From contig OX637353.1 of assembly GCA_951799405.1 (NCBI GenBank), forward strand, positions 2,542,001 through 2,606,000: 64,000 nucleotides of DNA. The letters run 5' to 3'. This DNA comes from Agapetus fuscipes (lineage: Eukaryota; Arthropoda; Insecta; Trichoptera; Glossosomatidae). Shown here in pieces: positions 1-12,300 of this stretch. The notes below the pieces were generated by a model. The model saw only the letters and a list, made by a program, of their open reading frames with translations. It had not been told where the DNA came from and ran no database searches. The position numbers and the translations under genes are program-made. How positions within the stretch are numbered: position 1 is the first letter of the stretch; each line of letters opens with the position of its first letter.

Positions 1-157
1 TGTTGACCAGTCATAAATAAAGATTGATGAATTTTTCAACCCAGCAAAGAGCAAATTTGAAAATATAAATGGCATATTTTTTGTTCTCTGCCGGGATTTG
101 AACCCACAACCTACCATTTACGAGTCTGAAGTGTTACCACTGGACTACAGACCGGTC
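1..157 (-). repeat. SINE-T1, cut by the window edge
   Basis: Right end GACTACAGACCGGTC and TGTTACCACTGGACTA is the tRNA-like head (A box in reverse sense). GGATTTGAACC at 94-104 is the reversed B box; the body continues to the window start. It lies in the intron just before exon 1. Confidence 0.82.
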
Positions 158-203
158 TACAAGGTTTATTTTGTTAATTGCTCTGTTGTATGTCTGTCTC
201 CAG

Positions 204-345
204 GAGCAACAGTGCCATGAGCGAGGGCTCCAGTGTGAGTGGGGCGCTGGGGGGGGAGCAGTTCACCAGGTCCGCCAGCGCGCGCCTCCCCTCCACCAGC
301 ACTGACCACCTGCCCTACAGGGAGGGGGAGAAGAAAGTGCAACAG
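204..345 (+). CDS. Exon 1 of window: Ser-rich linker
   Basis: Acceptor is TGTCTCCAG at 195-203 and donor GTTGGT begins at 346. The first base completes a codon split with an upstream exon; the end is phase 0. Encodes window residues 1-47, rich in Ser/Ala/Gly, ending EGEKKVQQ. No start codon is called because the exon is internal. A SINE ends about 46 bp upstream of the exon. Confidence 0.85.
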
Positions 346-3300
346 GTTGGTGTTGTGAGTGACAAATTTCATTTCCTTATCCCCAAAACCAAACCCCCCT
401 GTAAACATGAATTCTGTTAACAACATCACCTCATATTTGCACTTCATACATTGTTTTAATACAAAGTAAACTTAAATCAAGACTTTAGAAATATAATTTG
501 TCTCATATTTATCATCCTCTTTTCTGTAAGAACTCTTTCATGTATGCGCATGACCCTCCGATAGACCACATCTGAGACTCTTGAGGACCACCAGGGAAGA
601 GGCACAGGTCTATAACCACAAGACAATTAAAGTGTGATTCAATGACATCATGAATCTGTGCATAGAACACTGAAAACATGCATGAAAACTAAATCACTCA
701 GGAGTGCCGTTGTATTTTCCATAGATTATCAATTTACGCAATCGAGGTGAGATTTGCGAAATGTATTACACTCGGGGTACAGAAGCTGTTAGTCTGGAAT
801 AAAGCAATTATCACAATATACCTATGTAAATAATGTGTATGATTTTATTTCCAGCGTGAAGAGTCCATGAAGCGCCTCCTGGAGTGGAAGCAGCGCATGC
901 TGCAGTCCCCGCTCACCAGAAAGACCACGCCCACCACGCTGTCCCTGGCGCGCAGCCTGCACCACGCGCGCTCCCCGGCAGCAGCAGCAACAACGGCTGG
1001 CCACACCTTCCCCAAGTCCTCCTCCCGCCTGCCCGCACACCTGCAGCACAACAACTACAACAGCTACTCCTCAGATGATGAAGGTAACACCAGACTCACA
1101 GCAGTCTTGGTTTGTTTTCTTTTCACCTGACTTACAGGCAGACGTGTGCAATGCGTAGAGGTAATTACGTCTCACAACATTTGAGTTGTATAGAAGCAAA
1201 GACGGCAATGTAAGATGTTTTTCAAAATTTAAAAAACACGTATTGCCTTCTTTGATACTGTACAGCTTATTCAGCCTTTCTCAAATAATGTTGAACAAAT
1301 GTTTCAATTTAAAATATTATCTCAATTTTAAAGCTGCTTTTTTTTCAATCTTTTTAATTTTGCCTCTATGAAGAGTTCTCCCCTGTCTGGTAATTTTGTA
1401 TAAGGTTTATCACCTGTAGTTTACAGTATAGTTACAGTTACTCTAAAAACAGGCCAATTTTGCCTTTGCTACGCCTATTTTAACGAAAGGGAGCAAGACT
1501 TTAAGAGCACTTTTAAATTTGCCGTTCAGGTATTTTTTTTGACTTGTTGCAGTTGTTTCTATTACCTTAAATGTTAATACAACTCTGCAACTTAGATTAT
1601 ATTATAAGAATATTGCTTCAATTTTCCAAACAACAATCGATTAATCTAATGAAAACACACATTTTACAAACAACGCTATGAGAGCTCTGGGCTTAGGCCG
1701 GTTATTTTCAAGTTTATCTATATAGTTACTGTAAGTTAAATTGCATTTTAGTTATCTTTACTAAACTTGAAAACACCGGGCTGTAGAGCTCCAAGCACAT
1801 TATTAGTGCTTGCATTTTAAACAATTTATGGAATACGCTTAGGATTTCACCCTAGCGTTGTGAGTTGGCCTTGTATTATTTGTTATAAGTGAGTGTAATG
1901 TAATGTAAGGATATGCTCCAAAGCATAACATGTTGTGTTTTACTCTGACTGTTACATAATATCATTTTTCATTTCATCTCATCACACACACATTTTGCGC
2001 ATCAAATATTTAAGTATCAATTTTTATTTCATTATTCCTAAGCTTGTTCATGTTTTTTTTTTAAATAACTTCATCAACAAACCATGTTTACTACACATAC
2101 AATTTTGACATTTTATTTATTTCATGTACTTCAAACAATATCATAATATTTTATTTAACAATTTGAACTAACGTTGAGGACCACTGTAGACTACAGACTA
2201 AATTTGAGGCAATAGTTTGGTTGAGTTGTTAATCAGTACGCAGATATATGCAAGTGTGGATTACTTTCATATGTGCACTTGTATATGTTCATAAAAAAAG
2301 CAAAATAAATTCAATTTATATGAATGATGCTGCCATCTTTTGAAAAGTTAAAAAAAATACTTAGTTTTTAATCTATTGCACCAGATGGCAGTAAATATTA
2401 CATAAATTGACAAAGTCCAGCTGTAACACTCCGGAACTATTGGCTTATATAATAATGTAATCTTCAGTCTGTCTGTGAAATAAAACAACAAAATAAATAT
2501 ATTATTCCTAGAATTATTGTCCCTTTAGATTATTATGTACTCAATATATATTATATGGGAGTAGGTACCGTAAAATGGACATATGTTTTGATTTAGTCCA
2601 GTCCTGATCTTATTATAGCCTTCCTGCCTGCTTGGGTCTCTATTACTAACAATAGAAACAGAAAACAAAGAGATCAGATCTCACAACTTTGTGATAATGT
2701 ACTTGGTGAATGGGTTTCTGTACTTTAATTCTATCATGGAGATCAAACAGGAAAAGACAGTATCAACGATTCCAATGAAAAAACTTCCATCTGTTGGAGC
2801 AGAACAAGAGCTAATTTTCATTGTAAATTTCAAAATTGTCATCAGTTCTACAATATTCTGAATTTATATAATGTTTCTATATTTGTGATATGGTTCACAA
2901 TCTGTCAATGATAATTTTGAGATAAAGTAGCCTGGAAATTATTGAAATTCTTGGGTATTTTAAAGAAAAATTGTCTCCTGATATACTGTAGGTACACCAT
3001 AATATATTTTCTAAGTTCAGGAATGTTGTGGAGTATATTTCAGTGTCATAGTTTGACATGAAAATGAAGCTTTCCTGTATCTCCAACAGATAGCAGTAAT
3101 TTCCATAGAAATTTAATTGTTTCTTTCAGTGTTTGAAATCCATGTTTTTAGGGCAATAGCTTAATACTAACAATATTCTATGGATTTGGTTCTTTCTCTC
3201 TTACATATTATAGTATTTCCTATTCATCATATTCAATTAAAAGTATGAATATATTATGAATGAAGAGTATTTGGAATTATAAACAGTAGAGTAATAAGTT

Positions 3301-6300
3301 ATTCAAATCTGAATATACATGGTTATCACCGGACATTAGGTAAATGAAAAGCCCTTCATTTTGAAATTTCATTTTTGTACTTATTGATGAACAGTGATCC
3401 ATTTGTTGTCTCAGTTGGTTGAGTATTTATGTTCTGAGGCCTAAGCTCAAAGTTGAAATGATTTCCTGTTTTGATTATCCTCTAATCACGATCTTGCTAC
3501 TGGTGAGCTTACTTGATCCACACAATCATTAAGAACCTGCTGTTTTACAAACAGGGAAATTTACAGTTTCAATAAAGTGATAGGCGCTAATCTGGTGACT
3601 TTGTCTGTGTAAAAGAAAAGGTTGAAATTATTATGTAAAATGATTGCCAGAAGTTGCATTATGAACTTGAAACTTAGATACAACATATGCACATCTATGG
3701 TTTACCATGTTTTTACCATGTTAACCATAATAAGTCCCTGCTTTGGACCCAAAATCGGAAGGTAACCACTTCAAATCTTTTCCAAATTAAAAAAATATAT
3801 TTAATTGTTTAAAAATGCTTTTCGTTACTATTATTCCAAGATTACAAAGATTCATCCAACCTTGCAGCATCTGACTTTTACTTAAGTTGTAATTGATGAT
3901 CAATTTCTTAGATGTATTTTAGGAGAGATAACAGTGCTCACCAACACATCAGCATATGTTTCATAATGCTTTATGTATAAGTATTAAAATATCATTTTTG
4001 AGATGAAGGTGTCTTTTTAATATTTATTGGAATTAAAACTGGTGAATAATGAATATAGTTAGTATTCTGATGGCTGGTGTGTGCTAATGACTTGTATGAC
4101 TGGTTTAGAGCAATCGGCCGAAGTTGTGGCGTCTGCGGAGCCGGACACGGCTGTGACAGGGCAGGCAGGAAGGCCATCTCCTCTCCCCCCACCCCCCACA
4201 CCTCCCCCGCCCCCCTTACACCCCTCACCCCCCTCACACGCACCCACTAGCTCAGCAGGGCAGCAAGATAACTTCACAGCACCAGCAGGCAACAGTGATG
4301 CAGCTAAGCTTGCAGAGCATCCTGCGGCAGTCCAGCAAGCCAGCGAAAGTGAATCAGAAATGCAGTTTGAAATCACAGATGATGATTTTGACGAGATTTT
4401 TGCTAAATTAGATAACGAAGAAGAAATCCAGAGTGGGAGAAAGTCTGTAATGAAGAATGTGTGTGATGTGAGGAAATCTAGTGATACGATGAAGCAAAGG
4501 TTTCCTGATTACGAAATCTGTGAGATAAATCAAAATGAGACAGTGCTAGATGATGGAAGTGGAACCCTTCAACGGCGCAACAAAGATGTTCCGCCTAAAC
4601 AAGAAACTCCTCCACTCCCTGCGGGGGAAGATCATTACATGCCGATGAGTCCTAAGAAAGCAGTGCTGGCGCTAGAGCCAGCTCACACGGAGATTATTAA
4701 AAATATCAGTGTTTTTGAATCTATAGACCACCATGAAGATAATCCGTATGTGGAAATGAGTCAGGGTATTGGAATTGAAAGTGCATTCAGCAATGAAGAG
4801 ATGCAAGCTTATGAAATAGTGTGTGTGAGCAGTAGTACCATAGAACCTGTGTATATGGAGCTAAACAATTTGCCAGATAAAAATGTTCTAGATGATAAAA
4901 GCGATAGCAGCTCATCTAAAATGCTCCCTAGTAAAACACCAGATGCTAAAGACTACCCGCACAAGTCTATTCTAAGAAAACACACTTCAGATAGCAAGTT
5001 GTCTAGCAAAACACCTTATCGAAATGATGTGAAGTCCCCTCTGCCAGACATACTGATAGCTTCTCAAGGAAAGGACACCTCAAATAAGTCAGACAGTTCT
5101 GATGCAGATGATGAATCATCCAAAGACATTTCTTTGGAGAAAGCATACTCTAGATTCAGTTTATCAGATTCTTTCAGGCCGGCTTCTTATTATCCTGAAA
5201 CAAAATCCAAAAGCAGTTCCCCTCCACCTGCACCAACTACAATGCCACCACTAGAAGAACCAACCATTTCTACAAACACTCGGTATTTGGCTGATCTCAC
5301 AAAATCTGAAGAAAACATAGAAAATCTGGCAAAGAAAACATTGCCAAGGAAATCAACATCTCTAATGATTTATGGAAATACACCATCAATGTATGATACA
5401 ATATTTAAAGGAGAGCGAGTGAAGCGCAATAGAGCCAGCTTACCACCCGATCCTGAGAATACAAGACAAGCAAAGCCATCTGAAGATAGCAAAAGGTCTT
5501 CCTTAGATTCCAAATCAATCCCCCCCAGTTATAAAACCAGTGGAAGTACAGATACAGATTCCTTGCTGAGTTACAATGCAGACAGAGGCTCCTCCAGAAT
5601 GTCCATGGACTCAGACATCAGCAGTAAGTTTGAGCTGTCTACTCCTGGAGGATCATTCAGGCTGGAAAGCAGGCCGAGCTATGGGATCCCTTCAGATGGG
5701 ATGAGCTTGAATGACGGCGAAGAGTTCATCGAGCTCCGACATCCGAAGCCGCAATCTGATTCTGAAATTGAAAAGATGCTGAAGAGAAGACCTCTTTCTG
5801 ATGATTCGTGCTTTGATATTGAATCTCTCAATAGTCAATTCAATGAAAACTTAGAAGACATAAATCTAGATCATTATTTGGGAGAGCTACAAACAAATGA
5901 TAATTCTCAAGCGATTTCCAATAATATATATTCTCCAAGGAAGCCCATGAATATAGCAAATTATCAACTACTACAAGGTGGCTCAATGGCTTTAGATATC
6001 ACAAATGTTGGATATTTGAATGAGAGAATAGCTGCAATACGGGAAGAAGTTCAATATGAAAATATAAATATATCGGAAAATATGGAGAGATCGAGAAGCA
6101 GAAATTCTAACTTGTCTAATACAATAAGTGATCCAGACACGGTGAATACTTTTATAACTGTCCGCCCAGTTAGCAGAATGTCTAATTCTTCTACAATTAG
6201 TGGACTGTCTTCTTCAAATTTGAAAACAGCTAGTGGAGCATCGGTGAGGAGCATCAGCCGCAACTCACTTCCTCTGGAAAGCTCTGGACATTCAAATACC

Positions 6301-9300
6301 AATGATGCATGTCACACGAGGCATGCAAGCTTTGAAAAACCAACAATGTCATATTACTCAAAAAACACTTCATATTTTGATAGCGAAGCATCAATTTTGA
6401 AAAATTTAAACAATTGTATGAATCAAGAGGGATCGTTGAATAAAGTGAATATTTCAGAAATGATAAAAATGACAAAGAACAATGAAGAACAGAATGCGAA
6501 TGAGGCAAGTATCAAAGCAAGTATTTCACACAGCAGGGACAGCTCTAATGAACAGTCTGCTCCTTATTATTATTCAGATCTCTCTTCCCAAGACAACTTA
6601 AACTTGACTTCCAATTGCATCACGGCCTCAAATAAAAATGTAATTTTTAACAAGCTGAATAATCAAAGGAGAAAAGGACCTCTTGGTAAAAAGAGTGATA
6701 TCACGCACATACACAACCCAATCCACTCAAACTTGACTTACAATCACATAACAGAAGCTGAAGATGGACCTATACAGATTGCAGAAGCAGCTCGTTGTGT
6801 TTCCGTGGAGTTCCTTAGTGCAGCCGATAAAACTGCTGACATAGATCATAAGAATATTTATGAATCTGATACTTTAAAAAGGCAGAAAGTGAGAGACTCC
6901 ATGACTTGCTTGGACTCCAGTATAAGTTCAAAAAATATATATCCATCTGTCCATGATAAAATTTCTGTTGATAATGTAAGTATGTCTCCAGGATTTGTCC
7001 AAAATTTTGAAAGCCAGAATGCCGTGGAGAGAAATAGGTCATTGGAGCAAATGCTGCAAAATGTTGTGCTTTCTGGAAATAAACTGCCATTGCAAACCAA
7101 TTTACACGTAAATCAGAGTAGAAGCCAATCTGTGTTAGCCGATCCCATCAGCACTTCCACACAAAGTGCATTGTCCTCCCATAACCTTGATGCAAACCAA
7201 ACATTTCCTCTTGAAAGTAGCAGCAGGAGAGAAAACAGGAATATATATGTTGATAGCCCAAGAATGATGATATCTAAACCAGGGAATTCAAGAAATACGG
7301 AAACACCAACATGTGAAGGTGAAGATCTATGGGATGAAGATTCTCTGTGGACAGAAAACTTGCGGAGGGTCTCTCACAGACACGCCCGCTCTCTGGATCA
7401 CTTGGACTGCTTGGAAGGCGCCGCGGGAGCATCTGGGAGGAGAAGTGTTGATCTCAAAACTATGCTCATGAGTACTGAAGAAGATGTCTCCCCGAGTGGC
7501 CGCAGATCAGCTAGGATATCCAGAGATGTGAAGTATGTCAATGAAAACATCAAAGGTCACCGGCCTCTGTCATCCAAGCGACGACCTTACAAAAAACACA
7601 ACCGTAACATCAAGAATTCAGCCAAAATGAATATGTGTGATTTGAGTAATGAACACGATGTTTACGTTCAACTAGCATCGGATAAAATAGAAACAATAGT
7701 CGTTGATGATGGAGTGTATGAACAGTTGGCCACAGAATTCATCAAATCAAAGGACACTAAAAAGTCATGTGAAACAAAAGAAGACATTTTTTTATCCGAA
7801 GGCACCGAAACTGAGGGAGAAAAGAAGAAGTTTGAGATAGACCGCGAGAAACTGCGCCAGTGGGACCTGATGTCTAGTGGGCTGCTCCGTGAGGGGGAGG
7901 GAGGGGGAGGAGGTGGAGGGGGGGAGTCGCAGGAGGGAGAGAGGAAGCACAGCGGCACAGCAACAGGTACTGCACCTCTGCAACACAACACCTCTCTCTC
8001 TCAGTCTCTCCATCCACCGCACTACTTCCACATAAACTATTATTGAGTTGTAATCCAAGGGCCGGTATTCATAATATTCATACGCATCAGATTTCATCCA
8101 CAGGACTATTGGCAACTAGGCATGGAAGAATTGTGCAAAATATAAACGAGCAAATATTGAAATGAGCACATTTTTTTAAAGAAACTATTTTTTTCCAAAT
8201 CATTTTATCTAAAGACAGGCAAGAAAATTACATTGAATTTAAAATGTGTAAATTTTTCTATTTATTTAACTTCTGTACAAATCTACCAGTCAAAATTGAT
8301 GAAAAATTTATATTTTTCCAAGTAAAACTTGGATTGAATCTGATACATTTGAATATTTATAATACTCGTACCAGCCATGATATTTTTTGTTCATTTTCAT
8401 AAAACATCTTGTGACTTGATTTCAAATTGTCATTTCAATGAAAATTAATCATTGATTTAAAATACATAAATGAGGTCCGCACGTGAATTGACAATATTGT
8501 GTCCTCACCCGGCCAGGTTGCTAGGGAAAAGGCAAACAAATATTTTGTTATTGTTTGCTTTCTGAGAAAAATACTCTAAGGCAAATATTTTAGTTTGCCC
8601 TCCGATATGTAAAAAGCAGCTTACGTCATACTACGAGACAGGACCTAAAAATAATCGGACTGTTGCTCTTACAGCAGAGCTTTTAGGGTGAACCTTTAGT
8701 GTGTTTGAGGGTGTGCATTAAATATGAAACATAAATGCTGGTATATCCTTGCAACTTAGATTATATTAAAAAAAACCCTCGCCACCCCTATGTTAGGAAA
8801 GGGTAGCAAGAGTTGCAGCTCTTGAGTTATGATTCACACATTTACAATGCTTACAAAGCAAATCAGCCCGCTATTTATTTAACTGTCATCTTCTGTGATG
8901 CCATTGGTAAAAAAGTTCAGTCATTTTTTATTGGATTTCTCAAATCAATGTTTGATTATATTTTGATTGAGTAAAGTTTTTGTTGGATCTGTTGATTTAA
9001 TTTTACCTTTTCATATTCTCAAACAAAACTTATAAATACAGAATTTAAAAAAAACAGACCATAAACTCATTTTTTCAATGCTTTCTTCACTTTGAGAACA
9101 AGGAAGCCACTCAAACAAATGGCATCTTCATCCCTCATCTCACTTTGTTAAAAGTTTCTAAGCTTCTCAAAATCCTGTGTACTTCTTGTAGAGTCCTTTT
9201 TCAAAGCTTATCGAAAACTTGGGTGTGACTATGCTATATAATATATCTAATTTTTTTAAATTAAAAGTCCTAGATTACTTACTTTGGTTCTATCTGACTC

Positions 9301-12300
9301 AACTGTTCAATCCTACACAAACGTTGCATGGCAACTGATTAGGGAAAGGTCTCTACTATAACCTCTCAGTGGGAAAATTCTTTAAGTCTAGAAATGGTTA
9401 TTCGGTTACTTTTGGGTCCTTCTACGTATTTCCATGAAGTGCTCATATTCAAAAGAGAAAATGCCATTGAAATGTAGTACTTAGTTGTTCCATTAATCAT
9501 GTGGCCATGCTTGTTCTTGCATCATTGCTATTCATTGTCATGTTCAGCATCAGTTTCGGTGTCAGGAGTTGGCATGGATGGAGTGTCTCGGTCAGCTGGA
9601 AAGAAGCCTTTAGCGGGCAGTGCCTCCACCACTCCTATCCCAGTGCGCGCCGTCAGCCCCCGGGTCAGGGTGGCAGCAGAACAAGCCTACAATGGACATC
9701 ATCAGGACACTTGGCCAATGCACAATGTGAGTCACCTGATTTTCAAACCTATTTGAAACGCATGAGGCTTGTTTTAAAACTAAGAAGATTTTTTCTTGTT
9801 ATTTACAGTCAAATATCAATGCCATGGTGGTGCAAATAGCATGAATTTTCTTGTATAAAAAAAAAAGATTTTATCTTTTGATTTGCATACTTACTGTAAA
9901 GTGATTTTCTCAAAACTACGAAGTTGAAAGTAAAATCCATTTTATTTTAACCATATTATGTACTTTAAAGCAGTGATTCCCTAATTATGGTATGCGTACC
10001 ACCAGTGGTACGCGATTCTTCTTAAGGTGGTACGCAAGCAGCCATGGCATAAAAGCATTTATCAAGAAATTTCAAATAATTAAAAGGAGCGTATCGAGTG
10101 AGAACCTGGCATCTTTTCCTAATTTGGAAAATAGCCAAATGATCGTTTTCTTTGTAAGGTTTTGTTCTTTTTTATATTTAAATGTAATTTATTATTTATA
10201 TTCCTTGACTTATAGGTTGGTATGAGGCTGACCACCCATACTGTAAAAAATGGTTCACTTTGCCAATGTCACCCCTGTTTCAGGGAAGGTCGGCAAAAGT
10301 TGTGGGGCTTATGTTCATTTGAGGTTTGGATTTTATTTGTAAGTACACATTCAGCATTTGTAAGCGCGAACTACACTTGTTGGTTTGTGGGCATACATCT
10401 GAGAGCTTTAAATGAATATATCCTTGCAACTTAGATTATAGATTATCGTTAAAACATTTGAATAATAATAATAATAATAATTTTATTTCTATAGATAAAT
10501 ACAAAATAATTCTGTAATAAGTGATTTTGAACTATGTATATATTGAACAAACTTTATTTTGGAGGGCTGGAGCCTAAACTAGGTCTTTCAATTGGATAAG
10601 GATCCCATTCGTTTCAGATCTGGATAATGTCAAAAATTTAAGTGTAAGTGAAAAGGAATCTCTGATAGAACCATCTTGCGATGGAGGTTTACAAGCGGAA
10701 TTCAACAAACGAGTTGTGTGAATTTTGACTAAAAGTTAAAAATGAATATCCATCATTGTCCAGAACAGCATTACTGTTTCTGATACCATTTACAAACACT
10801 TATCTATGTGAGAGTGGATTTTCTGCTATGGTGATAAAAAAAAAAAAACAAATACCCTAAAATGCTAAAATGCTAAAAAACATAATATGTAGACCTTAAT
10901 TTGCGCTTAAAATTAAGTACAACTGACCCAAATATTTCCTCTCTTGTCTCGAACATGCAGCACCATTTATCGCACTAAGAGAATTGTATTTTTTTCTATA
11001 AATAATAAATAAACATAATGTAGGCATAAACAGTTCTGGCAGTTTTTATTACTTTACCATTTTGAACAATTTTTTTTAACTGTTACACTTCAGTGGTACG
11101 CTACTAATTTATAATTTCGTAAGTGGTACGCGAAATTAAAAATTTGGGAACCACTGTTTTAAAGCATGTATTTCCACAAAGATACCATGCCTTGCATCTT
11201 CGTTTAATTTATAAGTGTGTAACCTGTTACCCTAAGTCCTGACTTAACTCATTACAGCACCTCACCTCCATAACTCATTACAGCACCTCACCTCCATAAC
11301 TCATTACAGCACCTCACCTCCATAACTCATTACATCACCTCACCTCCATAACTCATTACAGCACCTCACCTCCATAACTCATTACAGCACCTCACCTCCA
11401 TAACTCATTACATCACCTCACCTCCATAACTCATTACAGCACCTCACCTCCATAACTCATTACAGCACCTCACCTCCATAACTCATTACAGCACCTCACC
11501 TCCATAACTCATTACATCACCTCACCTCCATAACTCATTACAGCACCTCACCTCCATAACTCATTACAGCACCTCACCTCCATAACTCATTACAGCACCT
11601 CACCTCCATAACTCATTACAGCACCTCACCTCCATAACTCATTACAGCACCTCACCTCCATAACTCATTACATCACCTCACCTCCATAACTCATTACAGC
11701 ACCTCACCTCCATAACTCATTACAGCACCTCACCTCCATAACTCATTACAGCACCTCACCTCCATAACTCATTACATCACCTCACCTCCATAACTCATTA
11801 CAGCACCTCACCTCCATAACTCATTACAGCACCTCACCTCCATAACTCATTACAGCACCTCACCTCCATAACTCATTACAGCACCTCACCTCCATAACTC
11901 ATTACAGCACCTCACCTCCATAACTCATTACAGCACCTCACCTCCATAACTCATTACAGCACCTCACCTCCATAACTCATTACAGCACCTCACCTCCATA
12001 ACTCATTACAGCACCTCACCTCCATAACTCATTACAGCACCTCACCTCCATAACTCATTACAGCACCTCACCTCCATAACTCATTACATCACCTCACCTC
12101 CATAACTCATTACAGCACCTCACCTCCATAACTCATTACATCACCTCACCTCCATAACTCATTACATCACCTCACCTCCATAACTCATTACATCACCTCA
12201 CCTCCATAACTCATTACAAGTGCTCAAAGATGATAATTGACTGTTATGTACCTGTCACTCAACAGATCTCTAATCTAATCTAATCTAAGTTGCAAAATAT

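Larger units (their letters stand above)
9971..11156. mobile_element. hAT element remnant with TIRs and near-perfect 8-bp TSD
   Basis: Ends are CAGTGATTCCC on the left and, read from the right, CAGTGGTTCCCAAA. Both are followed by sub-terminal GTACCAC / GTGGTACGC motifs. The flanks are CTTTAAAG (9963-9970) and TTTTAAAG (11157-11164), a 7/8 target-site duplication of hAT length. The interior keeps pieces of a hAT transposase on the + strand. An R1 repeat is inserted inside. Confidence 0.8.

Noticed and set aside
7660..7734. True ITAM
   Set aside because: Spacing between the two YxxL motifs (14 residues) exceeds the usual 6-8 (up to about 12) and +3 context differs; reported only as a tyrosine motif pair.
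7967..8046. Extension of the giant exon to the stop at 8044-8046
   Set aside because: A good GT donor at 7967 restores phase with exon 4; the extension encodes low-complexity sequence. Kept only as a possible read-through.
11245..12218. CRISPR-like array
   Set aside because: Units are contiguous without spacers in an animal intron; a minisatellite.
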